A stretch of 43,728 bases of DNA from positions 1 to 43,728 of the forward strand of contig JAHDNF010000018.1 of the NCBI GenBank assembly GCA_018435605.1. Reading direction: 5' to 3'. A program made the position numbers and the translations under genes. The notes beneath the pieces are model-generated. The model was not told the origin of the DNA, did not search any database, and saw only the letters and a list, made by a program, of their open reading frames with translations. Shown here piece by piece: positions 16,901 to 24,080 of the stretch; the stretch's first letter is position 1; each line of letters begins with the position of its first letter. This stretch comes from a bacterium (lineage in GTDB: Bacteria; Auribacterota; Auribacteria; Auribacterales; Auribacteraceae).

Positions 16901-18183
16901 TAATCTAAGTTCAAGGAATATTGATTTTTTTCGCTTTTGTACGAAAGAAACCCATATTCATTATTATTAGAACACAATCCAATATACGGAGAGGTGAGTG
17001 TAGGCTGAAAAAAGTCGCAACTTCGCTCTTGTAAATCATTATTCCGTTCTAAAAAAATACTGGGAACCCCCAATAAGGTTGATGTATATGCGAACAGATG
17101 CGAGTCGTTATTGGATACAATATATGTCTTGTATAAATCCCCAAAATGTGCAAGCTGATGTTGAATGGATATCAATGTAGGTGATGTTTCTTGAGGTTTA
17201 GAGGGTAGTCGCATTCTGTAGGAAGATCCAATATCACTGAATTTATTGTTATAAAGAATAAGATACTCTTTGTCATAAGCCGAAGATGCTAAAAGACTAT
17301 AGTGGTTATCATTGTCCACTCTTAAAGTGAATAGCTCTGAGATTATATCATTTTTAACATATATCCACTCAAGCCCACTAGTAGTACACCAAACCACAAG
17401 ATAATTTTCACCATTTGAAGCTAGAGAATAAAAAATTTGAGTATCATTATCAAGGGTGGCGAGTTCAAAAGGCGCACTGGCATAAATAAGCTCTTCAATA
17501 TCATTAACACCATCGTTATCCATGTCTAACTTAATCAAATCGGAACAACCATTATTATCTGTATCGATCTTAAGTACATCAGGGATTTGATCGCCGTCAA
17601 TGTAAATATTCCATACATCAGGGATTTGATCTTTATCGGCATCTAGATGCCATATATCGGGTACTCCATCATTGTTTTTGTCAATACACCATACATCAGG
17701 AATGTTATCATTGTTTTTGTCAATACACCATACATCAGGAATGTTGTCATTGTCGGAGTCACCTTCCCATATGTCCGGCACTCCGTCGCAATTATAGTCA
17801 TTAAAATGCTTTATAATTTTGACAAAAGGCATTGGAATAGAATCGTTATCCCTAACTGAAAACATATTATTTTCAAAAATAATATTCGATTTAGAAATAA
17901 TTGGATTTCCGTTTTGGAAACTTATTTTACCGCAATTTTCCCAACCACCACTGTCAAAAGATCTTTTCGCTGAAACAGTGTAGTGATAATAAGATCTGCT
18001 GTAAGAATCATTATCATTAAAATACAATACATCTTCTTCCGAACGTTTTTCAACTTTTAAAAAAAGTTCTTTAAGATCAGGGTATATGCAGATACTGTAC
18101 ATATCAGTGCTAAAAAACAACATGAAGGATAGAAAAAAACCGAAAAAAAGCATAAAAAGCCTGTGTGAATAACCTGTTTTCAT
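10963..18183 (-). CDS. 2406-residue surface protein: four 7-unit propeller blocks with TSP3 linkers
   Basis: A hydrophobic N-terminus (about 8-28) looks like a signal peptide. About 128-235 is a ladder of 13-residue acidic repeats of the type DKNNDNIPDVWCI. Then four blocks alternate with TSP3 clusters: blocks at about 240-600, 730-1135, 1260-1620 and 1745-2105, TSP3 at about 585-718, 1141-1255, 1618-1742 and 2112-2232. Each block has exactly seven units, each with an aromatic-hydrophobic-V-x-W core strand, suggesting seven-bladed beta-propellers. The final 170 residues match a DNRLRE-type domain, ending in SSEHGSSRPRLRIIY. TSP3 repeats bind calcium; an extracellular adhesive or structural role is likely. 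No sorting signal is seen. The start has AAGGAC upstream, 16 bases after the PEP-CTERM gene. Confidence 0.8.
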   Translation of the reverse strand: MKTGYSHRLFMLFFGFFLSFMLFFSTDMYSICIYPDLKELFLKVEKRSEEDVLYFNDNDSYSRSYYHYTVSAKRSFDSGGWENCGKISFQNGNPIISKSNIIFENNMFSVRDNDSIPMPFVKIIKHFNDYNCDGVPDIWEGDSDNDNIPDVWCIDKNNDNIPDVWCIDKNNDGVPDIWHLDADKDQIPDVWNIYIDGDQIPDVLKIDTDNNGCSDLIKLDMDNDGVNDIEELIYASAPFELATLDNDTQIFYSLASNGENYLVVWCTTSGLEWIYVKNDIISELFTLRVDNDNHYSLLASSAYDKEYLILYNNKFSDIGSSYRMRLPSKPQETSPTLISIQHQLAHFGDLYKTYIVSNNDSHLFAYTSTLLGVPSIFLERNNDLQERSCDFFQPTLTSPYIGLCSNNNEYGFLSYKSEKNQYSLNLDYIDSNGYHIDSQVFRNVLNNDTNNSILTCTNGVYNLFLSYQNLRPVADFVDFKLVYEPYSSPWGSSEPNFNRSNFEGHPVCIASNGMHYLYVYNDNDVIYAQIYNSNGNTISRKFTIMAGTPQVETPCIATSSRTGEFFIVWPKNNKLYGRFITGYGTSPFSPDSDSDGLTDWVEINEYNTDPTAWDTDSDGFSDYYEVNNDSLDPLNPDDDNDGLSTKTEIEIHSLHLVWDSSNDGYSDGLAYLKNCHPNAECDFDKDYVSNRVENIIGVYFASESKWIFTDGLNPDTDGDGIMDGAELAADYIPEFSISGLLQSNITVAYYDPYVNIGSNGNTYIVVWSQQHDQAETSVIKRWDIYAQILNIDGSFTTAPFFLQTYYYSEPRDVVIGSNGDSYILVWPDYDGDNDGAVFQDIDNNTWYSQLTQCNLGIYAQIVKSNGALVGSRLRVNTYTPNNQQQPAVAAMGKNYLVTWQSHISSALHEDIRGQFLSADCTKIGDEFTINTNTAGQQSNPAVESGGNHYLVVWEDRSSGYQIKGQFLDNEGALLGAEFQINDTAYNDNLLPSVASVTTSTGTTFLVTWHSRSSGSYDVVARLITFTGTGHSFLSDQFQINQYTASDQNVADVASDGERFLVCWASVGQGGTNEDIFARFVDQSGEMDNDEFQVNIYTEGKEYRSQVASNGFNFCVTWTSMNTVQKTATVYGSIYRLRSGINPTSPDSDNDGLPDPWEISNFTNPLSNLDAGYDMDCDGLTNAQEFYYSTDPWSSDTDRDGLSDYDEIFNYFTSPINIDSDNDSISDYDELFVYYTDPLNPDSDNDGLSDGDEIKGIYVPEFLVAQIGTTTLKNQPRISSNGSNYCVIWQKNPQTIIYKLYDNSGIPLSSDLEINTHASSKPLYADIASDGFNYLIVYGGFDDGQQKIMGQLIDNEGQKDGSSFIISSSNAIQPESPSTAYGDGVYLVCWQSEYADNESNLEIFGQILNTTGQILTPELHINTTTLKDQFKVHAVWNGSYFFVTWFDQSSAWDVKGQLVGSDGSMVASEFLVNSYFIDEQFDAVSAFNGSNILSIWCSRTQDGDNEGIFAQLSDTDANIIGNEFRINTQSSGNQRTPCGISNGTDYFVVWASEQNGGDGYDIIARYLTADGVTKGSEFFVNHKTTGNQHNPRVSSNGTNYFVVWEDNDGDSYAIRAALFDPDMTTDPNNPDTDNDGIPDGWERDHGTNPLVPDPQEHDSDNDGLNNLEENNYGTNPLNPDTDNDGLTDGKEVLIYSTNPLNPDTDNDGLTDGEEVLIYTTDPLNPDTDNDGLTDGEEVLAKIVHEILLSDQNSSRFPFVASDGSGYLVVWSEQIASGQYGVNGQHLARDGEKIGEKFLIGTYQFSEHLMIAVESNGSNYLVVWPAEDGNNLGVYGSIINNAGSVLVPAFLINTYTDNYQFMPSIATDGEKYLVTWQSGYGQDGDKYGIYGQFVSSQGSKINNEFIINEYTSQDQIYPDTAFNGKYFYVGWENRSGSWELGGKTFDRFGYAQSSEFQINTTTTGWQLLPSIASNGHSFVATWHSNGHGNGYEIIAQLFDNEGTKIGGEIIVNTLHDDDQYAAAVASNRLDYFISWNSNTHDGDGYGIFGQRMKADGSKIGTEFQINIQTINNQMYPQLASNGKGYVVVWESRHPDNSGFSIYASVYDWGYGTDPRDNDSDNDGLSDGDEINLYGTNPMLRDSDFDGIDDFTEILGATDPIDPDTDNDGLLDGEESLYGTSPINGDSDGDSLLDGEEIAIGTNPLDSDTDGDLVFDNEELYAGTDPLSDQSTPEYIVLILDNDACGQDTFVDTNYPVNTYGNDNEITVASCNHEGAQQLLFIQFEIPDNPTGKEIAYAELQLYMNENKTPANEQAVYLHRILEPWDEMTASFNTRPSVSGEPISCVLINGNAKWVKIDTTDFVREWKDQAVENYGVHLNMTVPSLVDNRKRFYSSEHGSSRPRLRIIYR
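12970..13170 (-). repeat. Three near-identical 69-bp tandem units in the TSP3 region
   Basis: TCGGTATCCGGATTTA recurs at 13004, 13073 and 13142, an exact 69-base period (23 codons), with flanking sequence also highly similar. The units encode NPDTDNDGLTDGEEV plus a short linker. The high DNA identity compared with other TSP3 units of the gene points to recent tandem duplication. Confidence 0.9.
17668..17745 (-). repeat. Two identical 39-bp tandem units encoding the 13-residue repeat
   Basis: Bases 17668-17706 are identical to 17707-17745. The unit encodes DKNNDNIPDVWCI out of phase by a few bases. Neighbouring 13-residue units of the same ladder have diverged, so this pair is a very recent duplication or is kept identical by recombination. 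Confidence 0.95.
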
Positions 18184-18199
18184 TATGTAAGTCCTTTTA

Positions 18200-20143
18200 T
18201 TAGTTGCATTTGTGTATTTTTAAAATTGTAATCCAAGTGATACCGGCGAACATATATATAAGTATACCCGGTTCGGGTACAGGCTGGACAGAAATGGATA
18301 GCATATTTCCTTTAAAATCAGATAGGTGTGGCAATATTTGCTCTTGGTATTCAGCGTAATCAAATGTCCCGTTCAACTCAATGGAATCACCATTAACAAC
18401 AACAACGAGACTTCCATTTTGCACAGTTAGAGTACTGTTTGTCTCAAAATTCAAATCTTTTGTATACATTGATAATCCGGCTAGATCGATCATAGCATTA
18501 GTATTTTCCCCGATGGAAACAGTGTTAACATATAATGCTTCATCAAAAGCATCCGCAAGATCGTTGTTAAAATAATCGGTAAGCAGTAAGGTAACTGTGC
18601 CTTCTCCGCTGAAAGCGATTTCATTAAACAGATAATTCGGATTATCGGCAAAGACGCCGGAATTTTGTGATGCAACTTCAATACTGTTCTTTTCTCCGGT
18701 AAGTTCTAGCGTGAGTTTATTAAAATCGATAAAGTTGCCGGGATTTGAGCTGGATATGGAAAATCGGGCGCTATCCATTTTTATTCTAGCTCTGTCCGCA
18801 CAGTAAAAAAAGCCGTATCTGGTAAAAGAAATCTGATCCTGCACAGCAATTAATGCGCCGGCAGACTCAATCTTCAGGATACCTAATCCGGAGTTATAGC
18901 CAACCACCAAATCATTGACATATAATTGAGCTAAACCGCTTATAGTATATGTTCCGGAAGAAGCACCGCCGTATCCCAGATAAATTTCCTGCGCAGATAC
19001 AAACGAGTTTCCTTTTTGTGTCATGGTTCCATGACCCGTATACCCGTTGAAAATTCTACCTGCAGTAAGACGTGCAGAATTATCAACTATGACGTCGCCG
19101 TTGCCAACATAACCGATATATTTACGTACAAATGAACTAATTCCTCCGGTTTGATGAAATTTACCGTAGCCGAACACACCTATAATAGACTGATTGGCAG
19201 ACAACAGGCCACCTTTTAGATTATACGTTCCTGATGCATCTCGGTCAAAACCCAGATAGAGTGACATATAAATATTGAATTCGCCGTTTTCCTGGGTGAG
19301 ACTTACCGTATTATTCGTACCTACATAAAAATAATCTGCTTCTAATATTGGATAATGTAGTGGTGGTGCGTATATATCATAAAAATTTCTTCCTATTAAA
19401 AAATGCGGCAAATGGTATGAACGTATGTAAGGTTCTGCATCGTATTTTCGTATAGGATATGATAACTTTCCCGTAATAGCATTCATTTCGCGGTCACGTA
19501 AAAAATAATCTTCCTTGATCTTTAGTTTTTCGCGTTCGAGTTTATTATCGTTCCATTTCCAGCGATTATTTTCGATATCTATTTGATCCAGAGGCATGTA
19601 CGGACAGAACTCTTTCTGCAATTCTGACACGGACGCAATACCGTCAGTGACACTGGCGTCCTGTATTTTATCTTTATTTAACAAATTGCCACTTGTCGGG
19701 ATGTTAAATGACTTTTTATATATCTTAACAGCAGGGTCGGGTTTCGTTTCAGTTAATCTGTAGTCATCGGCGGGCTTGAGAAACCGTCTCTGGTATTCGT
19801 CTATCAGATCATCAAGAGTAATGGTTTTCGGGTTTATGATGTCTTCGTCAGGGCATACAGATAAGCCGTATGATACGTCTGATGGAACAAACGAAGGATC
19901 ATCACTCTCGCTATATCGTGCAGGAAGATAAAAATCGTTTTGCAGATTTTCTATGGAAAAATCGCTGTCATCCATTGATATTCGGATGCTCGTAGCTACG
20001 TTTCCTTTTGCATATAAAACTGTATATTGAAAAAAAATGACACACACAAGAAAGCATATTATAAAAAAATAACGATTATTTCTGTATATTGACCGGATAA
20101 TTATATCGCCATGAAGTAAACTTTTAAAGGCCACATAACTCAT
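18200..20143 (-). CDS. PEP-CTERM-anchored surface protein
   Basis: About 647 residues from the ATG at 20143, which has AGGGA seven bases upstream; an in-frame TTG at 20200 would add 19 residues but has no ribosome site. A hydrophobic export segment (about 25-45) follows a basic stretch. Residues about 60-260 are unique, with no recognised domain. About 270-450 is a glycine- and asparagine-rich beta-strand repeat region of the kind seen in autotransporter-like PEP-CTERM proteins (IGYVGNGDVIVD, GYTGHGTMTQKG). The end is a PEP-CTERM signal: VPEP at 622-625, a hydrophobic helix and a basic tail. Exosortase family enzymes process such signals; none is in this window. It is 16 bases upstream of the giant TSP3 gene. 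Confidence 0.85.
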   Translation of the reverse strand: MSYVAFKSLLHGDIIIRSIYRNNRYFFIICFLVCVIFFQYTVLYAKGNVATSIRISMDDSDFSIENLQNDFYLPARYSESDDPSFVPSDVSYGLSVCPDEDIINPKTITLDDLIDEYQRRFLKPADDYRLTETKPDPAVKIYKKSFNIPTSGNLLNKDKIQDASVTDGIASVSELQKEFCPYMPLDQIDIENNRWKWNDNKLEREKLKIKEDYFLRDREMNAITGKLSYPIRKYDAEPYIRSYHLPHFLIGRNFYDIYAPPLHYPILEADYFYVGTNNTVSLTQENGEFNIYMSLYLGFDRDASGTYNLKGGLLSANQSIIGVFGYGKFHQTGGISSFVRKYIGYVGNGDVIVDNSARLTAGRIFNGYTGHGTMTQKGNSFVSAQEIYLGYGGASSGTYTISGLAQLYVNDLVVGYNSGLGILKIESAGALIAVQDQISFTRYGFFYCADRARIKMDSARFSISSSNPGNFIDFNKLTLELTGEKNSIEVASQNSGVFADNPNYLFNEIAFSGEGTVTLLLTDYFNNDLADAFDEALYVNTVSIGENTNAMIDLAGLSMYTKDLNFETNSTLTVQNGSLVVVVNGDSIELNGTFDYAEYQEQILPHLSDFKGNMLSISVQPVPEPGILIYMFAGITWITILKIHKCN

Positions 20144-20224
20144 ATCAGTATCCCTAAAAATATTTGTTGGAAGATGAGATAATTGTATAATACCAGACAA
20201 AAAATGTCTATATTAAAACTATGC

Positions 20225-20230
20225 TGTCAA
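20225..20230 (-). promoter_or_regulatory. TTGACA element upstream of the PEP-CTERM gene
   Basis: On the minus strand this is a perfect -35 hexamer, followed after six bases by TTTTAAT. No convincing -10 is found at 16-18 bases. The same arrangement, TTTGACA, six bases, TTTAAT, occurs upstream of the divergent RHS gene at 23958-23976. Possibly a shared promoter or operator. Confidence 0.25.
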
Positions 20231-20270
20231 AAAAATAGTTGTTTTGCGTTTACAGACAATTTAAGTAATT

Positions 20271-20282
20271 GATTGTCGCAAA
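20271..20282 (-). promoter_or_regulatory. Shared 12-base motif, copy 1
   Basis: GATTGTCGCAAA on the plus strand, TTTGCGACAATC on the minus strand. It lies between the TPR and PEP-CTERM genes, about 130 bases before the PEP-CTERM start. The same 12-mer is found at 23824-23835; the next eight bases are also similar (AAATTTAT versus TTTTTTAT). Confidence 0.4.
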
Positions 20283-20286
20283 AAAT

Positions 20287-22164
20287 TTATGTTTTTTCTT
20301 TTTTTATAGATGGATGGCGTGGTGCAGACTGACGTCGTTTTAGAATGCGGATTCGTTCTGTAGCTTCCTCAATCAGCAGATTATCAGATGTTTTACGTGC
20401 GTAGCGTAAACTTAAAGTATATGCTTCCATTGCATTGTTTGGTTCTTGTAGCTGTTCGTGAGTCAACCCTTTGTAATAATAAGCCATTGCAATATGTTGT
20501 TCTTCCGCAAATGTGATAAGATTATTCAAATCTTCCAGAGCATTGAGATACTGTTTTGAGCGCAGGTATAAAAAAGCTCGCAGGCAATAGACTTTATTAT
20601 TGCGCGGGTCAAGTTCAATGACGGTACGGTAACATGCAAGCGCGGATTGATTATCCAGCCCTGCCTGATAGATTAACCCCAAATGTAAATATGTATCCGG
20701 ATTCTGAGGGTTTAAAGAAAGCGCTTTCCTGAACCATTCGATACTTTTCTGACGTTTGCCAAGAGCAAGATAAGTGTTACCGACAGCCATACAGATATTT
20801 TCATTATCCGTTTCCAGCTCATGAGCACGCAAAAGGTCTCTCAATGCCGATTCGTGAAAAGACGTGTCTTTTGTGCCAGCAAAAAAATCTTTTTTCCCGT
20901 ATAAACCCTGATAATAATAGGAAATACCGCGAAAATAAAACGCCTGGCTTTCTGTATCGCTTTGATCAATGATATAAGTAAAATCGGATATAGCCTTATC
21001 GTACTTTTGATCATTAAGATGTTCAATCCCTTTTTTATACATCACTGCCAGCGCATGCTCGCGTACCTGACTCGCTGTCAGCTTTATATTGAGCACAGAT
21101 TGATTTCTTGCAATAAAAGCATCAGTAATACTTGAAGGTATATCGCCATATATTGTTTGATAAGTGGTAAGCGCTCTGTCATAGTCGCCTATTTTCTCGT
21201 AGCATAAAGCCCTACGAACCAAAGCTTCCTTCAAAGTGCTGTCAACGGCAAGTGCGCGGGTATACCAGTCAATAGCGGAGCTGTAATCAGCTAAAAAAAA
21301 ATATATGTTAGCTATTTCCATTGATGGGGCATAATTTTTAGGGTCAAACTGTATATACTGCTTGAATGATTCTATTGCCGCTTCCGGCTTACCGATTGCG
21401 TCATAACAATATCCACGAAAGAAATATGCATCTTTGCATTTCCGATCAAGATCTATTGCGGTAGAAAAATGGTCGATTGCCCGAACGTAATCCTGTAGAT
21501 AAAAATACGCCTTACCGCTAGCTAAATAATATTCGGGATTTTTTGGTGAGTAACCTATTGCCTTTGAGTAATCAGACACTGCCGCACCATAGTCGGTTAT
21601 TTGAGAATACAACTGCCCCCGGTAATAATAGAATTCGTTATCCAAACTATCCTGCTGTGAGAGTTCAAGTACCGTCGAGATGTCACCGATTGCATTATGG
21701 AAATCGCCTAGCTGGGCATAACAGATTCCCCTAAAACGGTATAACTCTGCTTTCTTTTGATTGACGGCAATCGCGCCAGAAAAATCGCTAATCGCCCTTT
21801 CATAATCATCCTGCCGAAAACGGGCAAGCCCACGCAAGTAATATCCTTTATACAAATTTGGATTTAGCGATATAACTAGGCTGGAGTCGTTTACTACCTC
21901 TTTTAACAACCCTTTTTCCAAAAGACAATATGCTCTGCCGAGATACAATTCAGGATTATTCGGATCCATTTCAATTGCCATGGAATACGCCTGAATGGCT
22001 TTGAAAAAGTCGCCCGTTTTCGCCGATTCCGTGGCGATATACTGCAATGTTCTCAGATCGGTGTCTTCCCATGAATTATGAGAACAACTTGTAAGAAAAA
22101 ACATAAAGAACGCCGCAATGCCGGTTAACGCTATGATCAGAGATCTTACAGGGACAAAAGTCAT
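20287..22164 (-). CDS. TPR-repeat lipoprotein
   Basis: 625 residues. The signal peptide ends in the lipobox FLTSC, with lipidation at Cys27. The rest is a solenoid of about 14 tetratricopeptide repeats with the expected pattern (G/A-x-x-Y, A-x-x-x-F/Y, P at unit end, for example YYLRGLARFRQDDYERAISDF). A basic tail follows. TPR lipoproteins act as protein-protein scaffolds at the membrane. The ATG follows the anti-sigma stop after a single base, without its own ribosome site, so translation is coupled to the anti-sigma gene. It may serve in assembly or sensing for the surface proteins encoded next; that role is inferred from context. Confidence 0.9.
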   Translation of the reverse strand: MTFVPVRSLIIALTGIAAFFMFFLTSCSHNSWEDTDLRTLQYIATESAKTGDFFKAIQAYSMAIEMDPNNPELYLGRAYCLLEKGLLKEVVNDSSLVISLNPNLYKGYYLRGLARFRQDDYERAISDFSGAIAVNQKKAELYRFRGICYAQLGDFHNAIGDISTVLELSQQDSLDNEFYYYRGQLYSQITDYGAAVSDYSKAIGYSPKNPEYYLASGKAYFYLQDYVRAIDHFSTAIDLDRKCKDAYFFRGYCYDAIGKPEAAIESFKQYIQFDPKNYAPSMEIANIYFFLADYSSAIDWYTRALAVDSTLKEALVRRALCYEKIGDYDRALTTYQTIYGDIPSSITDAFIARNQSVLNIKLTASQVREHALAVMYKKGIEHLNDQKYDKAISDFTYIIDQSDTESQAFYFRGISYYYQGLYGKKDFFAGTKDTSFHESALRDLLRAHELETDNENICMAVGNTYLALGKRQKSIEWFRKALSLNPQNPDTYLHLGLIYQAGLDNQSALACYRTVIELDPRNNKVYCLRAFLYLRSKQYLNALEDLNNLITFAEEQHIAMAYYYKGLTHEQLQEPNNAMEAYTLSLRYARKTSDNLLIEEATERIRILKRRQSAPRHPSIKKEKT

Positions 22165-22165
22165 A

Positions 22166-23212
22166 TCATTTAATGTTGTTGAAAATTATTTTTACCTGCC
22201 GCATCGGTTTTTCTTCAGACTCACTTGCGTATATTTTGCGGCTGGCGCCGGTTAATGATTCAAATGCTTCAAGTCGTTCGCTTTCAAACATAGCTTCGAT
22301 TTTTTCAAGAAAATAATCGTACTGTTCCTGAGGTATGGAAACTACCATAAACTGAACAGGGATAGAAAAATCTTTCGGATCGATGTGTGTTCCAATTACT
22401 TTACCGTTAAGTTCTGAAATCAGCTTAGTCGTATATTCAGCCATTTCATGTATCATTGTATCTCTATGTATGTAAACAGCGCCGCCTTTGCCTGTCGGAT
22501 CGTATTCTTTGGCGCTGGTACCGTCATCGAAATGAACTGTGGTATAAGCGGCTGGTTTGTCGGTCTCGGTACTTGCGAAATCGGGTTTGACTTTTTTTCG
22601 GCTCACGACGACTGTCAAATCTACCGGTATATCAATAAGCCCAGCCGAAACAAATTGATTGTCCGACGAAGAATCTGTAGCGGCTTTGGGTGCACTTTGC
22701 GTGGCTTCGGCAACCTGAGTAGGCTGTTGATTTTGAGTATCCGGTAATGCTTCCTGAGGTGTAAATTGTTGGTAATCTAGTTGTTGCTGTGTATTTTTTG
22801 TGTAGAATAGCGTTTCTTTTTGTTCAGCTACGATATCTTGCTGTAGGGTTGTATCGGTCTGTGCGGTATGTGTATCAAAGTAATTATTTGTATAATGAGT
22901 CATGACGTAGATACCGGAAATAACAAGAATTATAGTAGCCGCAACGCTGGTAATTTTAATGAGTGTTAAATAAGTATTAGTTCCGCCATTCTTTATGTCT
23001 TTAAGGGATTCTCGAAATGAATGCAACGATTCATCTGCATCAACTGGAATTTTAAGTGAACTCAGGTCATCGACCAGGTGAACCATATCAGTGTAGATAT
23101 TATTGCATTTTGAGCATGTCAGTAGATGGTTACGCATTTCATCAGCCTTATCTGGAGGCAGAATTCCGTCAATATAATCCGATATTTTTTCCGACATATA
23201 TTTACAGTTCAT
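22166..23212 (-). CDS. Membrane anti-sigma factor with zinc-finger (zf-HC2)
   Basis: 348 residues. The N-terminal anti-sigma zinc finger has Cys3, His29, Cys33 and Cys36 (H-x3-C-x2-C). One membrane helix at about 81-107 is followed by a Gln/Thr-rich stretch (110-180) and a C-terminal extracytoplasmic domain (about 190-340), which resembles the sensor part of other anti-sigma proteins but is not clearly identified. It should hold the ECF sigma factor at the membrane until a signal arrives. AAGGTG precedes the start. The gene overlaps the sigma gene by 11 bases, the classical arrangement for a sigma/anti-sigma pair. Confidence 0.9.
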   Translation of the reverse strand: MNCKYMSEKISDYIDGILPPDKADEMRNHLLTCSKCNNIYTDMVHLVDDLSSLKIPVDADESLHSFRESLKDIKNGGTNTYLTLIKITSVAATIILVISGIYVMTHYTNNYFDTHTAQTDTTLQQDIVAEQKETLFYTKNTQQQLDYQQFTPQEALPDTQNQQPTQVAEATQSAPKAATDSSSDNQFVSAGLIDIPVDLTVVVSRKKVKPDFASTETDKPAAYTTVHFDDGTSAKEYDPTGKGGAVYIHRDTMIHEMAEYTTKLISELNGKVIGTHIDPKDFSIPVQFMVVSIPQEQYDYFLEKIEAMFESERLEAFESLTGASRKIYASESEEKPMRQVKIIFNNIK

Positions 23213-23822
23213 GGGGATACACCTTTTTAAGTTCGTTTAATAAATCAAGGCGAGCTCGTGACAGGCGTGAACGCAAGGCGCCTTGCCGGGTGTTGGTCAT
23301 TTGTTCTATCTCTTCATAAGACAGACCCTGTATGTCATGGAGGATTAAAACCTCTCGTCGTTTTTTATTGAGGTTTCTAATAACTTGGAACAATAATTTT
23401 GAGTATTCATGAGATATCATATCGGAACGAGGTGTTTTCCGTGTTATGAAATCCCGCAATACAGTGCCGGAGCCGATCTGAACAGGCGCGTCATAGGAAG
23501 TTGTTTTCTTTTTCAATCTGAAATGCAGTGAATGTATTTTGTTATAGCAAGTGTTTTTCGCAATTTTGAAAAGCCATGTTTTGAATGAGGAATTTCCTCT
23601 GAATTTCGGCAAAGCGCTATATGCTTTGCGGAATGTATCCTGAAAGCATTCCTCACCGTCATGCTTGTTACCGATAAAATGTATGCAATAATTTTTAATC
23701 ATCTCACAATACCTTTTGTACAATTCATCGAAGGCATATTCGTGTCCCTGTTTGAACGATTGTACCAGCGACTGGTCGTCATAAATCGCATTAGCATTGT
23801 TTCTGTAGACTGAATTTTCCAT
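23202..23822 (-). CDS. ECF-family sigma factor
   Basis: About 206 residues from the ATG at 23822; a TTG at 23834 would add four. Region 2 is clear (AFDELYKRYCEMIKNYC, then GEECFQDTFRKAY and FKTWLFKIAKNTCYN) and so is region 4 (REVLILHDIQGLSYEEI, then GALRSRLSRARLDL). There is no region 1 or 3, as in ECF sigma factors. It heads the minus-strand cluster and is paired with the overlapping anti-sigma gene. Neither start has a good ribosome site. Its likely targets are its own operon and perhaps the surface-protein genes nearby. Confidence 0.93.
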   Translation of the reverse strand: MENSVYRNNANAIYDDQSLVQSFKQGHEYAFDELYKRYCEMIKNYCIHFIGNKHDGEECFQDTFRKAYSALPKFRGNSSFKTWLFKIAKNTCYNKIHSLHFRLKKKTTSYDAPVQIGSGTVLRDFITRKTPRSDMISHEYSKLLFQVIRNLNKKRREVLILHDIQGLSYEEIEQMTNTRQGALRSRLSRARLDLLNELKKVYPHEL

Positions 23823-23823
23823 A

Positions 23824-23835
23824 GATTGTCGCAAA
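23824..23835 (-). promoter_or_regulatory. Shared 12-base motif, copy 2
   Basis: GATTGTCGCAAA again, directly before the ATG of the ECF sigma gene. With copy 1 at 20271-20282 it marks two positions in the same cluster. The divergent spacer 23836-24080 holds no other gene; it carries TTGACA at 23959-23964 on the plus strand and AAGGAGGT at 24068-24075 for the RHS gene. Confidence 0.4.
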
Positions 23836-24080
23836 TTTTTTATCAGTTATTTTTTTAGACCATAATATATCAGCCAACCCTCTTTTTTTCAACGATAATC
23901 GGCATGGGCTTCTTTAAACAGTTTTACGGATTGCTACTTAATCAATTAAAAAAATATTTTGACACATCTGTTTAATCCGTTTGTCTGCAAAATACGAGTC
24001 GGTAAAAATCTGATTCCAATAAAAGTAACCACAACAACAGATACTAATGTAAAACTAAAATACTAACAAGGAGGTTTATC

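Noticed and set aside
12970-17745. Regularly spaced repeats that could suggest CRISPR
   Set aside because: The repeats are in frame, encode TSP3 or 13-residue calcium units, and have no unique spacers or cas genes.
11588-17859. Many Ser/Pro- and Tyr/Arg-rich frames opposite the TSP3 giant
   Set aside because: They are mirror frames of the acidic repeat codons; the same happens opposite the TSP3 parts of the RHS gene.
20144-20200. Longer PEP-CTERM protein starting at TTG 20200
   Set aside because: No ribosome site precedes the TTG, while AGGGA lies at the right distance from the ATG at 20143.
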